A stretch of DNA of 64,000 nt from Rhodococcus sp. KRD162 (lineage in GTDB: Bacteria > Actinomycetota > Actinomycetes > Mycobacteriales > Mycobacteriaceae). The stretch covers positions 254,972 through 318,971 of the forward strand of contig NZ_JABFAU010000003.1 of assembly GCF_017168335.1 (NCBI RefSeq), read 5' to 3'. The first letter of the stretch is position 1. Every line of letters begins with the position of its first letter. Shown here piece by piece: positions 8,671 through 16,793 of the stretch. The notes under the pieces were generated by a model. It saw nothing but the letters and a program-made list of their open reading frames with translations. It was not told the origin of the DNA and made no database searches. Position numbers and translations under genes: made by a program.

Positions 8671-8699
8671 AAGTTAACTCAGTGTGGAGTGGCAGTCAA
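8671..8699 (-). promoter_or_regulatory. Promoter of the polyol operon
   Basis: On the minus strand TTGACT (8699-8694) and TAACTT (8676-8671) are separated by exactly 17 bp, close to the vegetative sigma factor consensus. Transcription would begin near 8664, about 215 nt before the GTG of the membrane-protein gene. Confidence 0.6.
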
Positions 8700-8763
8700 C
8701 AACTACCCATCAGTAATATCTAACGGTCGAAAACCCATTCCACTAGGTTCGTAGCAGAAACTG

Positions 8764-8779
8764 TGTGATCCTTGTCATG
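8764..8779. promoter_or_regulatory. Possible Crp/GlxR-type site
   Basis: TGTGA is followed by 6 nt and TCATG, matching the left half of the TGTGA-N6-TCACA consensus fully and the right half at three of five positions. It lies about 80 bp upstream of the kinase start. This is a weak call. Confidence 0.3.
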
Positions 8780-8813
8780 CAGTCCCGGAGGCTTCCTGGG
8801 CGGATCGGGACTG
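8780..8813. promoter_or_regulatory. Inverted repeat upstream of FGGY kinase (candidate operator)
   Basis: CAGTCCCG (8780-8787) and CGGGACTG (8806-8813) are perfect 8-bp inverted arms 18 nt apart, ending 36 bp before the kinase start. They could bind the DeoR regulator encoded two genes away or form a hairpin in the kinase leader. There is no direct evidence for either. Confidence 0.35.
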
Positions 8814-8849
8814 TGATATCTGCATTAACCCGCAGTCGGAATGGTGGTC

Positions 8850-10367
8850 ATGAAGCAATACATCCTCGGGATCGACGCCGGCGGAACCTTCGTCAAAGCG
8901 GGTCTGTTCGACGCCGGAGGGCGCGAGCTGGCGGCCGCGAAGGAGCGCAGCCCGCACCTGGACGGGCGCGGCGGCAGGCGTGAACAGGACCCGGACGCGC
9001 TGTGGCACGCGGTCTGTTCCTCCACCCGGGAGCTGCTTCGCGCGTCGGGCACGCATCCTTGCGACGTCCTCGCGGTATCGGTCACCGGATACGGCAGCGG
9101 GCTCTGGTTCGTCGACGAGAACGCCGGCGCAGTCGGCAACGGAATTCTCTCGACCGACGGCCGGGTGGAACTCGACCCCGCATCCGCGCCGGACCACGAG
9201 ACCGCAGTACAGATCGAACGACTGGTCTCGCAACGGATGTGGAGCGGCCAGACCGCCGCACTGCTGCGATGGTTCGACGAGCACGAACCGACGATGCGAT
9301 CGCGGGTGCACCGCGTCCTCGCCTGCAAGGACTACATCAGAGCACGGTTGTGCGGAGACATGTCCACCGATTACACCGATGCCGGGCTGACCGGACTGTG
9401 CGACATCGAGCGGAATTCGTGGTCGGAGGATGCGCTCGGCCTGCTCGGAATCGCCCAGTGGCGCGACACGCTTCCGGCGATCGGTCCAGGGGCCGAGACG
9501 GTCGGCGGCATCACCGCTGCAGCCGCCGAACTCACCGGCCTATCGGAGGGCACCCCGGTGATTCGAGGAGTGGTCGACGTCGCCGCGTGTGCACTCGCAT
9601 CACGAGTTCTCGACGAGAGGCACATGTCCGTTGTCGCAGGAACATTCGGAATAGATCAAACACTGCACCCCCAGCCGAGAACCAGCACGGTCCCACTGCT
9701 CCAGTGCCGATACGTGACGGGAGAGGCGTACCTCGCAAGCGAGGGTGGGATCACCTCCGCGAGCAACCTCGAATGGTGTTGTCGACATCTGTTCCGAGCC
9801 GAGGCCACGAATGACGGTGGTGACATCTACCAGATGTGCAACGACGCCGTGTTGCGAGCGTACGGCCGAGAACGCCTCAGCGGCATGATGTTCTTCCCCT
9901 ACGTATTCGGCGGACCGAGCGGCGCTCCAGCCGGTGTGCTCGGTGCCGTCGCCGAGGACGAGTTCGACGACACGGCGCTTGCGGTGTACGAGGGAATCAC
10001 GTTCGCGCACAAAGCAGATATCGACAAGCTTCTCAGCGGCGACGATGCAGCTCGGCCGTCGGTGGTGAGAATGTCGGGAGGTGCCTCGCACAGTCCCGTG
10101 TGGCCGCAGATGTTCGCCGACGTCCTCGGACTACGCGTCGACGTCGCCGAACGGGGAGAAATCGGGGTTCGCGGTGCCGCGATCACCGCCGCCGTCGCCC
10201 TCGGGATCTTTCCGGATTTCGATTCCGCTGCAGCAGCATTCACACCCTCGATGCGGTCCTACGAACCCGACCCGCACAAGGTGACAGTGATGAACGGCCG
10301 ATACTCCCGCCACCACGCGCTGACGGCGGCACTGGCAGCGGTCTGGACCTCAGCGGACGATCGCTAG
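8850..10367 (+). CDS. FGGY-family carbohydrate kinase, L-xylulokinase-like
   Basis: The 505-residue cytoplasmic kinase has an FGGY N-terminal domain starting MKQYILGIDAGGTFVKAGLFD, the VSVTGYGSGLWFVDENAGAV region with GNGILSTDGR, and a C-terminal domain with RMSGGASHSPVWPQMFADVL for nucleotide binding. The GYGSGL/GNGILS pattern is closest, from memory, to L-xylulokinase (LyxK) and erythritol-kinase relatives, so a ketose or polyol substrate is likely. Of two in-frame ATGs (8841 and 8850) the second is preferred because GGA sits 9 nt before it and the family N-terminus begins there. It is divergent to the minus-strand operon and converges on the DeoR gene, with stop codons overlapping in CTAG. 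Confidence 0.72.
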   Translation: MKQYILGIDAGGTFVKAGLFDAGGRELAAAKERSPHLDGRGGRREQDPDALWHAVCSSTRELLRASGTHPCDVLAVSVTGYGSGLWFVDENAGAVGNGILSTDGRVELDPASAPDHETAVQIERLVSQRMWSGQTAALLRWFDEHEPTMRSRVHRVLACKDYIRARLCGDMSTDYTDAGLTGLCDIERNSWSEDALGLLGIAQWRDTLPAIGPGAETVGGITAAAAELTGLSEGTPVIRGVVDVAACALASRVLDERHMSVVAGTFGIDQTLHPQPRTSTVPLLQCRYVTGEAYLASEGGITSASNLEWCCRHLFRAEATNDGGDIYQMCNDAVLRAYGRERLSGMMFFPYVFGGPSGAPAGVLGAVAEDEFDDTALAVYEGITFAHKADIDKLLSGDDAARPSVVRMSGGASHSPVWPQMFADVLGLRVDVAERGEIGVRGAAITAAVALGIFPDFDSAAAAFTPSMRSYEPDPHKVTVMNGRYSRHHALTAALAAVWTSADDR

Positions 10368-11182
10368 TGCGATCGATCCGTCGTCGGTGCGGATACCTGA
10401 GCGAGTGGAGCGATGTCGTCGACCGAGATGCACTCGACACCGCTGTCGCGGTACTGCCGCAGCAGCGAGGGGTCGAGCCCTGGCTCGACCGCCAACGTGG
10501 TGATCGCGCCCAGTGGTGCGACCTGGAATGCGCCGGAGTACCCCAGCTTGTCGCTGGTACACAGGATGATCGAGCGGTGGGCACCCTCGATCATCGCGCG
10601 CTTGATCTGTGCCTCCTCGTACTCGAAATGAGTGATCCCGGAGTCGACGTTGATACCCAGGATGCCCACGATCGCGACATCTGCATTGATCGACTCGTAG
10701 GTCTTGAGGGTTTGGGCTCCCACCGTCACCATCGCGTTCTTGAGCAGACGGCCCCCGACCACGACGACCTCGCAATGGGGGTGCTCGGCCAGATTCACCG
10801 CCGTGGACGGGCTGTGCGTGACGAAGGTTGCCCGAAGAGCGGGGTCCAACTGCTTCGTGACCTCGATCGCCGTCGTACCGCCGTCGATGAGTATCACCTG
10901 GCCGTCCTGAAGCAGACTCGCAGCAGCGCGAGCTACCAGCGACTTCGCCGAGGTTTCCTGCCCCCGCCGGTCCCGGTAATCCTGATGCAACGTCGAGACG
11001 ACCAAGGCGCCGCCGTGCACACGCTTGAGCTTTCCTTCCGATCCGAGCTCGTCGAGATCGCGACGAATGGTGTCCTCGGAGACATCGAACGACACGGCGA
11101 GCTCGGACGAGAGGATCTTGCCCGTCGTGCGCAACAGCTCGAGGATGCGGAAGTGCCGCTCGGGCTTGAGAAGGGTGGCCAC
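10364..11182 (-). CDS. DeoR-family transcriptional regulator
   Basis: The 272-residue protein has an N-terminal winged helix (RHFRILELLRTTGKILSSEL, then VSEDTIRRDLDELG) characteristic of DeoR repressors and a C-terminal sugar-phosphate-sensing domain with IDGGTTAIE, VVVGGRLL and the DVAIVGILGI segment. DeoR proteins usually repress sugar or polyol catabolic genes until a phosphorylated intermediate binds, so this is the likely controller of the two kinase operons beside it. The GTG at 11182 is chosen because a TACGAT hexamer (11194-11189) ends 6 nt before it, consistent with a leaderless transcript; there is no Shine-Dalgarno sequence. Its 3' end overlaps the kinase stop codon, an arrangement suited to mutual antisense interference. 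Confidence 0.8.
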   Translation of the reverse strand: MATLLKPERHFRILELLRTTGKILSSELAVSFDVSEDTIRRDLDELGSEGKLKRVHGGALVVSTLHQDYRDRRGQETSAKSLVARAAASLLQDGQVILIDGGTTAIEVTKQLDPALRATFVTHSPSTAVNLAEHPHCEVVVVGGRLLKNAMVTVGAQTLKTYESINADVAIVGILGINVDSGITHFEYEEAQIKRAMIEGAHRSIILCTSDKLGYSGAFQVAPLGAITTLAVEPGLDPSLLRQYRDSGVECISVDDIAPLAQVSAPTTDRSH

Positions 11183-11188
11183 CAGGGC

Positions 11189-11207
11189 ATCGTATCGGTC
11201 GTAGACT
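11189..11207. promoter_or_regulatory. Back-to-back -10 elements for deoR-type gene and thiM
   Basis: Only 32 bp separate the two divergent start codons. TAGACT (11202-11207, plus) ends 7 nt before the thiM ATG, and TACGAT (11194-11189, minus) ends 6 nt before the regulator GTG. Both spacings fit leaderless transcription and the two promoters must compete for polymerase. Confidence 0.5.
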
Positions 11208-11214
11208 CGCAACG

Positions 11215-12024
11215 ATGAGTGCTTCGTGCCCCACCCTCGACGACATCGTTGCCGCGCACCGTCTTCTCCGCGAGCGCAATCCGCTGGTGCAGTGTCTGAC
11301 CAACACCGTGTCCGTTCAATTCGTCGCCAACGCACTGTTGGCAGCCGGAGCCGCTCCGGCGATGGTGGACAACCCCGAGGAGGCGGCCGGCTTCGCCGAG
11401 ATCGCCGACGCGGTGCTGGTCAATCTGGGGACTCCGACCGCCGCTCAGGTGGCGAGCTCCCGCCTCGCCTCGGCTGCCGCGAGAGCAGCGAGCAAGCCCT
11501 GGGTGCTCGATCCGGTGGGAGCGGGCGGTCTGCCGTGGCGCACCGGCGTGGCAGTCGAGCTACTCGCCAACCGGCCCAACGTCGTTCGCGCGAACGCGTC
11601 GGAGGTGATCGGGCTGGCAGGAGCAGGAGGCGGATCGAGGGGAGTCGATTCGTCTGCACAGGCGGCAGATTCGGTGGATGCGGCCCGATCACTGCTGGAT
11701 CGAGCCGAGATCGTGGCGGCGTCGGGGGAGACCGACCACATCGTCGGCTCGAATGGCGTCATAAGGGTGGGCGGCGGAAGTGCACTGCTGCAACGAGTTA
11801 CCGCAACCGGCTGCGCGCTCGGTGCGCTCACGGCAGCGTACTGCTCCGTGGCCCCGACCACCGTGATCGGTGCCGTCGCTGCCCATGCCCATGTTGCGGT
11901 GGCATCGCAGATCGCGGCGCGGTCGACGTCCGGGCCCGGATCCTTCGCTGCGGCGTTCCTCGACGAACTCGATGCCGTGAACGAGTCCACACTGCGACAA
12001 CTGGTGCTGCTCGACGCAGCCTGA
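11215..12024 (+). CDS. thiM: Hydroxyethylthiazole kinase
   Basis: The 269-residue kinase phosphorylates 4-methyl-5-(2-hydroxyethyl)thiazole in the thiamine salvage pathway. Family marks are the N-terminal NPLVQCLTNTVSVQFVANAL segment, APAMVDNPEEA, the WVLDPVGAGG loop, RANASE(V)IGLAG, and VTATGCALGAL containing the near-invariant active-site Cys. The length is normal. The ATG at 11215 has no ribosome site but follows a TAGACT hexamer by 7 nt, so a leaderless mRNA is likely. No TPP riboswitch is possible in the 32-bp upstream space. No thiE or thiD gene is adjacent, which suggests a stand-alone salvage gene. Confidence 0.9.
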   Translation: MSASCPTLDDIVAAHRLLRERNPLVQCLTNTVSVQFVANALLAAGAAPAMVDNPEEAAGFAEIADAVLVNLGTPTAAQVASSRLASAAARAASKPWVLDPVGAGGLPWRTGVAVELLANRPNVVRANASEVIGLAGAGGGSRGVDSSAQAADSVDAARSLLDRAEIVAASGETDHIVGSNGVIRVGGGSALLQRVTATGCALGALTAAYCSVAPTTVIGAVAAHAHVAVASQIAARSTSGPGSFAAAFLDELDAVNESTLRQLVLLDAA

Positions 12025-12114
12025 CGCCACCGACGGGCCCGTGAACTGCCACCGCCGTGCACTATCGCCGACCCGGGTGCCGTGATGCTCGCCGGCCCCG
12101 CCGGAGCTCACCGG

Positions 12115-12753
12115 TCAGATCGAGACCGCAGATTCCTCGGGAAGCTCGCGGAATTCCGCGTCGGACATGTCCTTGAAACGCCCGTAGTACACCCCGGTCG
12201 CGATGTCGGCGATCACTGCCTGATGGATGGGGAAAGCCATGGTGGGAGCCACCGCACGCAGGAACTCCACGGTTTCGGACAGCTTGGACCACGGTGCCGC
12301 AGCGGGAAGTGCCAGCACCTCGACCCGCTGCTCGGGGACGAACAGTGAGTCGCCCGGGTGGAAGAGCTGGCCCGGGTTCTCCGGGGTGCCGAGCAGATAG
12401 CCGGTGTTGTCGATCGTCGGCAGTTCGGGGTGGATGACCGCATGGGTGCCGCCGACCCCGGTGACGGTGATGCCGCCGACGGTGAACGCCTCGCCTGCGG
12501 GAGCTGCGGCCCACTGGCCGCCGAGCTGGTCCGCCGTCATCGGATCCGCGTGCAGCGCCGCACGTGGATTCGCGTCGAGGAGGGCGGGAAGTCGTTGCAG
12601 ATCGACATGATCGGGGTGCTGATGCGTCACGAGGATGGCATCGAGTCCGGTGATGCCCTCGAACCCGTGGGAGAAGCTGCCCGGATCGAACAACACGGTG
12701 GTGCCGTTCAGCTCGACGAGAACGCAGGAATGTCCGAAGTGTGTCAGCTGCAT
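12115..12753 (-). CDS. Metallo-beta-lactamase-fold hydrolase
   Basis: The 212-residue protein has the metal-binding THQHPDH motif (His44, His46, Asp48, His49), followed by GGTHAVIHPELP, FHPGDSLF and FPIHQAV, which supply the remaining ligands of a binuclear metal site. It resembles the UlaG-like/L-ascorbate-lactonase-like branch of MBL-fold proteins, but the substrate is unknown. There is no signal peptide. The start at 12753 is preferred over longer upstream frames because homologous sequence begins MQLTHFGHSC and TACTGT lies 7 nt upstream on the minus strand, consistent with leaderless initiation. It converges with thiM and is divergent from purS. Confidence 0.8.
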   Translation of the reverse strand: MQLTHFGHSCVLVELNGTTVLFDPGSFSHGFEGITGLDAILVTHQHPDHVDLQRLPALLDANPRAALHADPMTADQLGGQWAAAPAGEAFTVGGITVTGVGGTHAVIHPELPTIDNTGYLLGTPENPGQLFHPGDSLFVPEQRVEVLALPAAAPWSKLSETVEFLRAVAPTMAFPIHQAVIADIATGVYYGRFKDMSDAEFRELPEESAVSI

Positions 12754-12798
12754 GTGCTCCACAGTAAGCGCGGTTTCGCGCCTCCCGCCAGGGCTGCG

Positions 12799-12804
12799 TA
12801 GACT
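12799..12804 (+). promoter_or_regulatory. -10 element (TAGACT) of purSQ
   Basis: TAGACTC, identical to the heptamer before thiM, purL and purF, lies 50 bp upstream of the purS start. No convincing -35 hexamer is seen at the expected distance. Confidence 0.45.
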
Positions 12805-12853
12805 CCCACCTGCCGGTAACTGTCTTGCTGTACGTATTTCAAGGAGCGCTTTC

Positions 12854-13105
12854 GTGGCCCGAGTCGTTGTCGATGTCATGCCCAAGGCCGAGATTCTCGA
12901 TCCGCAGGGTCAGGCGATCGCAGGTGCGCTCGGTCGGCTGGGTATCTCCGGCGTGTCCGACGTGCGCCAGGGCAAGCGATTCGAGCTCGAGGTCGACGAC
13001 ACCGTAGATGATGCCGAGCTCGACAAGATCGCGGAATCCTTGCTGGCCAACACCGTCATCGAGGACTGGACGGTCACCCGTGTGTCGGTAGAGCCCGCCG
13101 CATGA
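12854..13105 (+). CDS. purS: Phosphoribosylformylglycinamidine synthase subunit PurS
   Basis: This 83-residue subunit bridges PurQ and PurL in the complex that converts FGAR to FGAM with glutamine and ATP (fourth step of IMP synthesis). The sequence [19 protein letters not shown] and the EVDD...[18 protein letters not shown] tail are typical of PurS. The GTG at 12854 is set by an AAGGAG ribosome site 7 nt upstream. The stop overlaps the purQ start in ATGA, so subunits are made in a coupled way. Confidence 0.95.
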   Translation: MARVVVDVMPKAEILDPQGQAIAGALGRLGISGVSDVRQGKRFELEVDDTVDDAELDKIAESLLANTVIEDWTVTRVSVEPAA

Positions 13106-13779
13106 GCGCCCGCATAGGTGTCATCACCTTCCCCGGAACCCTCGACGACGTCGACGCCTCCCGCGCGGTCACCCTCGCAGGCGGCGAGGCTGTCGGCCTG
13201 TGGCACGCGGACGCCGATCTGAAGAACGTCGACGCCATCGTCGTCCCCGGCGGTTTCTCGTACGGCGACTACTTGCGGGCCGGGGCCATTGCTCGGTTCG
13301 CACCCGTGATGGAGTCCGTCGTCAAGGCGGCCGAGGGCGGTATGCCGGTTCTCGGAATCTGCAACGGCTTTCAGGTGCTCTGCGAGGTGGGACTGCTGCC
13401 CGGCGCGTTGACCCGCAACGAAGGGCTGCACTTCGTCTGCCGCGATCAGTGGTTGGCCGTGGAGAACACCGACACCGCCTGGTCTTCGCGATACGAGCCC
13501 GGTGCCGAGATCCTGATTCCGGTCAAGAATGCCGAGGGACGGTTCCAGGCACCGCAGAAGACCCTGGACGAGCTGGAGGGTGAGGGCCGCGTCGTATTCC
13601 GCTACCGCGGCGCCAACCCGAACGGATCGCAGCGCGCGATTGCCGGTATCTCCTCGGCCAACGGTCGAGTGGTCGGTTTGATGCCGCACCCCGAGCACGC
13701 CACCGAGCCGCTGACCGGTCCGAGCGACGACGGACTCGGCATCTTCTACTCGGCGCTGGACACCATCGTCAACGCCTGA
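13102..13779 (+). CDS. purQ: Phosphoribosylformylglycinamidine synthase subunit PurQ
   Basis: The 225-residue class I glutamine amidotransferase supplies ammonia to PurL. The nucleophile is Cys87 in LGICNGFQ, and the His196/Glu198 pair lies in [25 protein letters not shown] is the characteristic PurQ segment. The length fits the stand-alone (three-subunit) form of the enzyme. It overlaps purS by 4 bp and precedes a VOC protein, as in the mycobacterial locus. Confidence 0.96.
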   Translation: MSARIGVITFPGTLDDVDASRAVTLAGGEAVGLWHADADLKNVDAIVVPGGFSYGDYLRAGAIARFAPVMESVVKAAEGGMPVLGICNGFQVLCEVGLLPGALTRNEGLHFVCRDQWLAVENTDTAWSSRYEPGAEILIPVKNAEGRFQAPQKTLDELEGEGRVVFRYRGANPNGSQRAIAGISSANGRVVGLMPHPEHATEPLTGPSDDGLGIFYSALDTIVNA

Positions 13780-13815
13780 CTCGAAGCTGTCGGTGGTGGC
13801 GGTTACTGTGCCGAC

Positions 13816-14166
13816 ATGACACTGACCTTGGGCATGATCACGTTCGACTCGACCGATCCGGGACCGCTCGCGCACTGGTGGGCGGCTCGAGCGAACGGAT
13901 CGATCGTGGAGGAGAACGACGGGTGGTTCTACGTCGTCGCTCTGGCCGAGGCCCCGTATCGGATGGCCTTCCAGAAGATCGAGGATCCGACGCCGGGCAA
14001 GAATCGCGTCCATCTCGATATGACCACTCAGGATCTCGACGGTGAGGTCGCGCGGCTGATCGAGGCCGGAGCGAGTGAGCTCGCGCAGCACACGATGGGC
14101 GATTTCCGCTGGGTGACACTGAGCGATCCCGACGGCAACGTGTTCTGCGTGTCCGGTTCGCACTGA
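13816..14166 (+). CDS. VOC (glyoxalase-like) family protein
   Basis: This 116-residue single-domain protein of the vicinal-oxygen-chelate fold ends with the typical DPDGNVFCVSG strand and has an internal NRVHLDMTTQDLDGEVARL segment. Members include glyoxalases, extradiol dioxygenases and resistance proteins; nothing in the sequence tells which applies. It is probably a cytoplasmic dimer. TACTGT ends 6 nt before the ATG, consistent with a leaderless mRNA. A VOC gene at this position, near a PepC-type aminopeptidase, is also found in mycobacteria. Confidence 0.75.
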   Translation: MTLTLGMITFDSTDPGPLAHWWAARANGSIVEENDGWFYVVALAEAPYRMAFQKIEDPTPGKNRVHLDMTTQDLDGEVARLIEAGASELAQHTMGDFRWVTLSDPDGNVFCVSGSH

Positions 14167-14250
14167 GCTCTCGCATGTTGCCCGGCGTCGGTTCCCCCGG
14201 GGCGGTGTGCACTGGGGGTGTCCGACGCGGCGGCTGCCACAATGGTTCCC

Positions 14251-15531
14251 ATGTCGACTCACGCTTCTGCAACCGGTCTCTGCAACTTCGTCGACGTCTC
14301 GCCGTCGCCGTTCCATGTCTGCAATACGGTGTCGGTGCAGCTCGAGGAGGCCGGATTCGTTCGGCTCGAGGAGACCGACGCCTGGCCGACGGAGCCGGGC
14401 CGCTACTACCTCGTTCGGGGCGGTTCGCTCGTCGCCTGGAGTACCGAGAGCAGTAGTTCGGGTGATGGCCCCTTCCGCATCGTCGGCGGGCACACGGACA
14501 GCCCGAACCTTCGGGTCAAGCAGCATCCCGATCTCGAATCGGCGGGCTGGCAGATGGTGGGCCTCGAACCGTACGGCGGTGCGTGGCTCAACTCCTGGCT
14601 CGACCGCGATCTGGGCATCTCCGGGCGGCTGAGTGTGCGTGACGGCAATGCTGCGCGCGAGGTGCTCGTCAAGGTGGACGAGCCCATCCTGCGGGTGCCA
14701 CAGCTCGCGATTCACCTCTCCGAGGATCGCAAGGGAGTCACCCTCGATCCCCAGCGACACGTCAATGCCATTTGGGGAGTGGGTAATTCGCCGAAGTCGT
14801 TCATCGCATACGTCGCCGAGAGGGAAGGCGTCGACCCGCATTCGGTACTGGGTTGGGAGTTGATGACCCACGATCTCGCGCCCAGTGCCATCGTGGGTGT
14901 CGAGTCCGAACTGGTCAGTGCGCCGCGTCTGGACAATCAGGGGACCTGCTACGCCGGAACGCAGGCTTTGCTTGCGGCAGTGGACAACCCGACGAACATG
15001 ACGCCGGTGCTTGCCCTGTTCGATCATGAAGAGGTCGGCAGTATGTCCGACCGCGGTGCGTTCTCGGATCTGCTGAACACCGTGCTCGAGCGCATCGTGC
15101 TCGGACGCGGCGGCGGTCGTGCGGAATTTCTGCGCACCATGGCCGGATCCATCTGTGCCTCAGGCGATATGGCGCACGCGACGCACCCCAACTACCCGGA
15201 TCGGCACGAGCCCGCGCATCGCATCGAACTCGGCGGGGGACCGGTGCTCAAGGTCAACCAGAACCTCCGGTACGCAACCGATTCCGCCGGCGCAGGGGCC
15301 TTCGCGCTCGCGTGCGATCAGGCCGGAGTTCCCATGCAGCGCTACGTGCATCGTGCGGACCTTCCCTGCGGGTCGACCATCGGGCCGATCACCGCGTCAC
15401 GTACCGGGCTCTCGACGGTGGACGTCGGCGCGGCGCAGCTGGCGATGCACTCGTCACGAGAGTTGATGGGTGCCAACGACGTGAAGGCCTACGCCGACGC
15501 GCTCGCGGCATTCTTGGCACCCGCGCAGTAG
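14251..15531 (+). CDS. M18 family aminopeptidase
   Basis: The 426-residue zinc aminopeptidase (called pepC in M. tuberculosis; aspartyl-aminopeptidase relatives) removes N-terminal residues from peptides in the cytoplasm. Metal and catalytic marks are [12 protein letters not shown] (His81, Asp83), LFDHEEVGS (Glu260/261) and the later DMAHATHPN and AMHSSRE segments. The length is as expected. Two ATGs (14242 and 14251) are possible. The second is chosen because CACAAT ends 7 nt before it, fitting leaderless initiation, and the family N-terminus is short. A tandem repeat array begins 5 bp after the stop codon. Confidence 0.88.
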   Translation: MSTHASATGLCNFVDVSPSPFHVCNTVSVQLEEAGFVRLEETDAWPTEPGRYYLVRGGSLVAWSTESSSSGDGPFRIVGGHTDSPNLRVKQHPDLESAGWQMVGLEPYGGAWLNSWLDRDLGISGRLSVRDGNAAREVLVKVDEPILRVPQLAIHLSEDRKGVTLDPQRHVNAIWGVGNSPKSFIAYVAEREGVDPHSVLGWELMTHDLAPSAIVGVESELVSAPRLDNQGTCYAGTQALLAAVDNPTNMTPVLALFDHEEVGSMSDRGAFSDLLNTVLERIVLGRGGGRAEFLRTMAGSICASGDMAHATHPNYPDRHEPAHRIELGGGPVLKVNQNLRYATDSAGAGAFALACDQAGVPMQRYVHRADLPCGSTIGPITASRTGLSTVDVGAAQLAMHSSRELMGANDVKAYADALAAFLAPAQ

Positions 15532-15535
15532 CCCC

Positions 15536-15680
15536 ATAACCAGTGGCAAGAGTCCCCCGATAACCGGCCGCAAAAGTCCCCCGATGACCGGCCGCAAACG
15601 CGCGCCCGATAACCGGCCGCTAACGCGCGCCCGATAACCGGCCGCAAAAGTCCCCCGATGACCGGCCGCAAACGCGCGCG
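15536..15680. repeat. Tandem array A: six 24-25 bp units
   Basis: Six head-to-tail units begin at 15536, 15560, 15584, 15609, 15634 and 15658 (the last one truncated). The core ATAACCGGCCGCAAA is followed by one of two endings, AGTCCCCCG or CGCGCGCCCG, giving two unit types. The first unit is the most degenerate. There are no unique spacers, so this is not CRISPR. The final unit merges into a 13-bp inverted repeat (15668-15680 with 15745-15757). Confidence 0.85.
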
Positions 15681-15758
15681 CATTCGTCAGGTGCGCGGGA
15701 AATAGTGTCGAATCCGGGGCCATTCCGCTCGCGTTTGGCAAACGCGCGCGCGTTTGCG

Positions 15759-15906
15759 GAAGCGCGGGGGTGAGCCCGCGAAGCGCGGGGGTGAGCCCGC
15801 GAAGCGCGGAGGTGAGCCCCGCGAAGCTCGGAGGTGAGCCATCGAAGCGCGGAGGTGAACCCTCGAAGCGCGGAGGTGAACCCTCGAAGCTAGGAGGTGA
15901 GCCAGC
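15759..15906. repeat. Tandem array B: seven 21-22 bp units
   Basis: Seven units of GAAGCGCGGGGGTGAGCC plus three bases start at 15759, 15780, 15801, 15823, 15844, 15865 and 15886. Units 1-2 are identical, units 5-6 are identical, and unit 3 has one extra base. The array ends 20 bp before the stop codon of the nucleoside phosphorylase on the minus strand. A small palindrome (15731-15745) precedes it. Between arrays A and B lies about 80 bp of non-repeated sequence. Confidence 0.85.
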
Positions 15907-15925
15907 GACCCCACGCCCCCGCGAC

Positions 15926-16690
15926 CTAGAGCGGGTCGATCTGCACACACGCATCCGCCGCGAGCCAGAACAACTGCTCGCGGACGGTTGTCGCTTTGGT
16001 CCAGCCTCGGTGGTCCCAGTCGGCGGCGAGTGAATCACCTGCGTAGAGCAGCTGTGCGAATCGAACTCCGCGGAACTGTGCCACGGCGCAGAACGCCGAG
16101 GCCTCCATGTCGACGGTGCGGCAGCCCTCCGCCACCCGCCGCGAGACGCGGCCACGGGTTTCGCGGTAGAGCGCGTCCGTCGTCCAGGAGCGGCCGGTGA
16201 CGAAGTCGATTCCGGCATCGGTCAGTACCGACTGGAGTACGGCGACGCCCGCCGGGTCGGCGTCGATCACTCGGCCCGGCGGCAGGTAGTGGAACGAGGT
16301 GCCCTCGTCGCGCAGGGCGCTGTCGACCACCATCACGTGTCCCATGCCCAGGTCGTCGGACAGTGCTCCTGCGCCGCCGACGGCGACGAACTGCGTGCAG
16401 CCCAGTGCGATGGCCTCCTCGAGGAACAGCGCGGCCAGCGGTGCGCCGACTCCCGGGTGGAACACGGCGAGCTTGTGTCCTGCCCGCTCGATCTCGTAGA
16501 CGGGGTGTTCGCCGTGCTCGGAGCGCATGACCGATACGACCCTGGCGTCGCCCTTCGCGCATATGCTCTCGATCACTTCGGAGAAGAAGCAGACGACGGC
16601 TTTGGTCGGGACGTCGATGCCCTGGGCCACCATCGAGGGGTCGATGACGCCCGTTTCGTTCAGATCGTCCTCGGTCAATGCGATGTCCAT
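15926..16690 (-). CDS. Nucleoside phosphorylase (PNP/UDP phosphorylase family)
   Basis: The 254-residue protein has the phosphorylase-1 fold: AVFHPGVGAPLAALFLEEAI, the VAVGGAGALSDDLG loop, a VVDSALRDEGTSFHYLPPG segment, and TVDMEASAF with the Met-Glu pair that contacts the ribose. It should cleave a purine or uridine nucleoside to base and ribose 1-phosphate (salvage), close to the de novo purine genes; base preference cannot be read from sequence. The ATG at 16690 starts the recognisable MDIALTEDDL N-terminus. The gene is divergent from purL with about 100 bp between start codons, and two tandem-repeat arrays follow its 3' end. Confidence 0.8.
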   Translation of the reverse strand: MDIALTEDDLNETGVIDPSMVAQGIDVPTKAVVCFFSEVIESICAKGDARVVSVMRSEHGEHPVYEIERAGHKLAVFHPGVGAPLAALFLEEAIALGCTQFVAVGGAGALSDDLGMGHVMVVDSALRDEGTSFHYLPPGRVIDADPAGVAVLQSVLTDAGIDFVTGRSWTTDALYRETRGRVSRRVAEGCRTVDMEASAFCAVAQFRGVRFAQLLYAGDSLAADWDHRGWTKATTVREQLFWLAADACVQIDPL

Positions 16691-16746
16691 CCGCTGATGT
16701 TCGCACGAGGCTCGTACGTCCGATGCCGTACATGTCGGCCGCACCT

Positions 16747-16754
16747 TATAGACT
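16747..16754 (+). promoter_or_regulatory. -10 element (TATAGACT) of purL
   Basis: TAGACTC again, here preceded by TA, lies about 40 bp before the purL GTG. Transcription should start near 16761, leaving a 33-nt leader that contains GAAGGG as ribosome site. Confidence 0.45.
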
Positions 16755-16793
16755 CTCCCTGGCATTTCGCTCCATCGAAGGGACCTATTCCTC

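Larger units (their letters stand above)
8447..8849. other. Divergent regulatory region of the polyol locus
   Basis: This 403-bp region without a credible gene separates the minus-strand operon from the plus-strand kinase. It holds a good sigma-A-type promoter for the operon (8671-8699) that would leave an mRNA leader of about 215 nt, an inverted repeat (8780-8813) and a Crp-like half-palindrome (8764-8779) next to the kinase start. The middle (about 8640-8765) is AT-richer than its surroundings. Confidence 0.6.

Noticed and set aside
11183..11214. TPP riboswitch before thiM
   Set aside because: Only 32 bp lie between divergent starts and the thi-box CTGAGA core is absent.
12910..15027. 705-codon open frame on the minus strand across purS/purQ/VOC/M18
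   Set aside because: Antisense to four well-supported genes, Arg/His/Gly-rich translation without domain pattern; typical high-GC shadow frame.
15536..15680. CRISPR-like spacing of short repeats
   Set aside because: Units are contiguous with no unique spacers, and no cas genes are in the window.
15454..16218. Minus-strand frame with PPRFEGS-type heptad repeats
   Set aside because: The repeats are only array B (21 bp = 7 codons) read in frame. The frame overlaps the nucleoside phosphorylase and the M18 gene and has no start signal.
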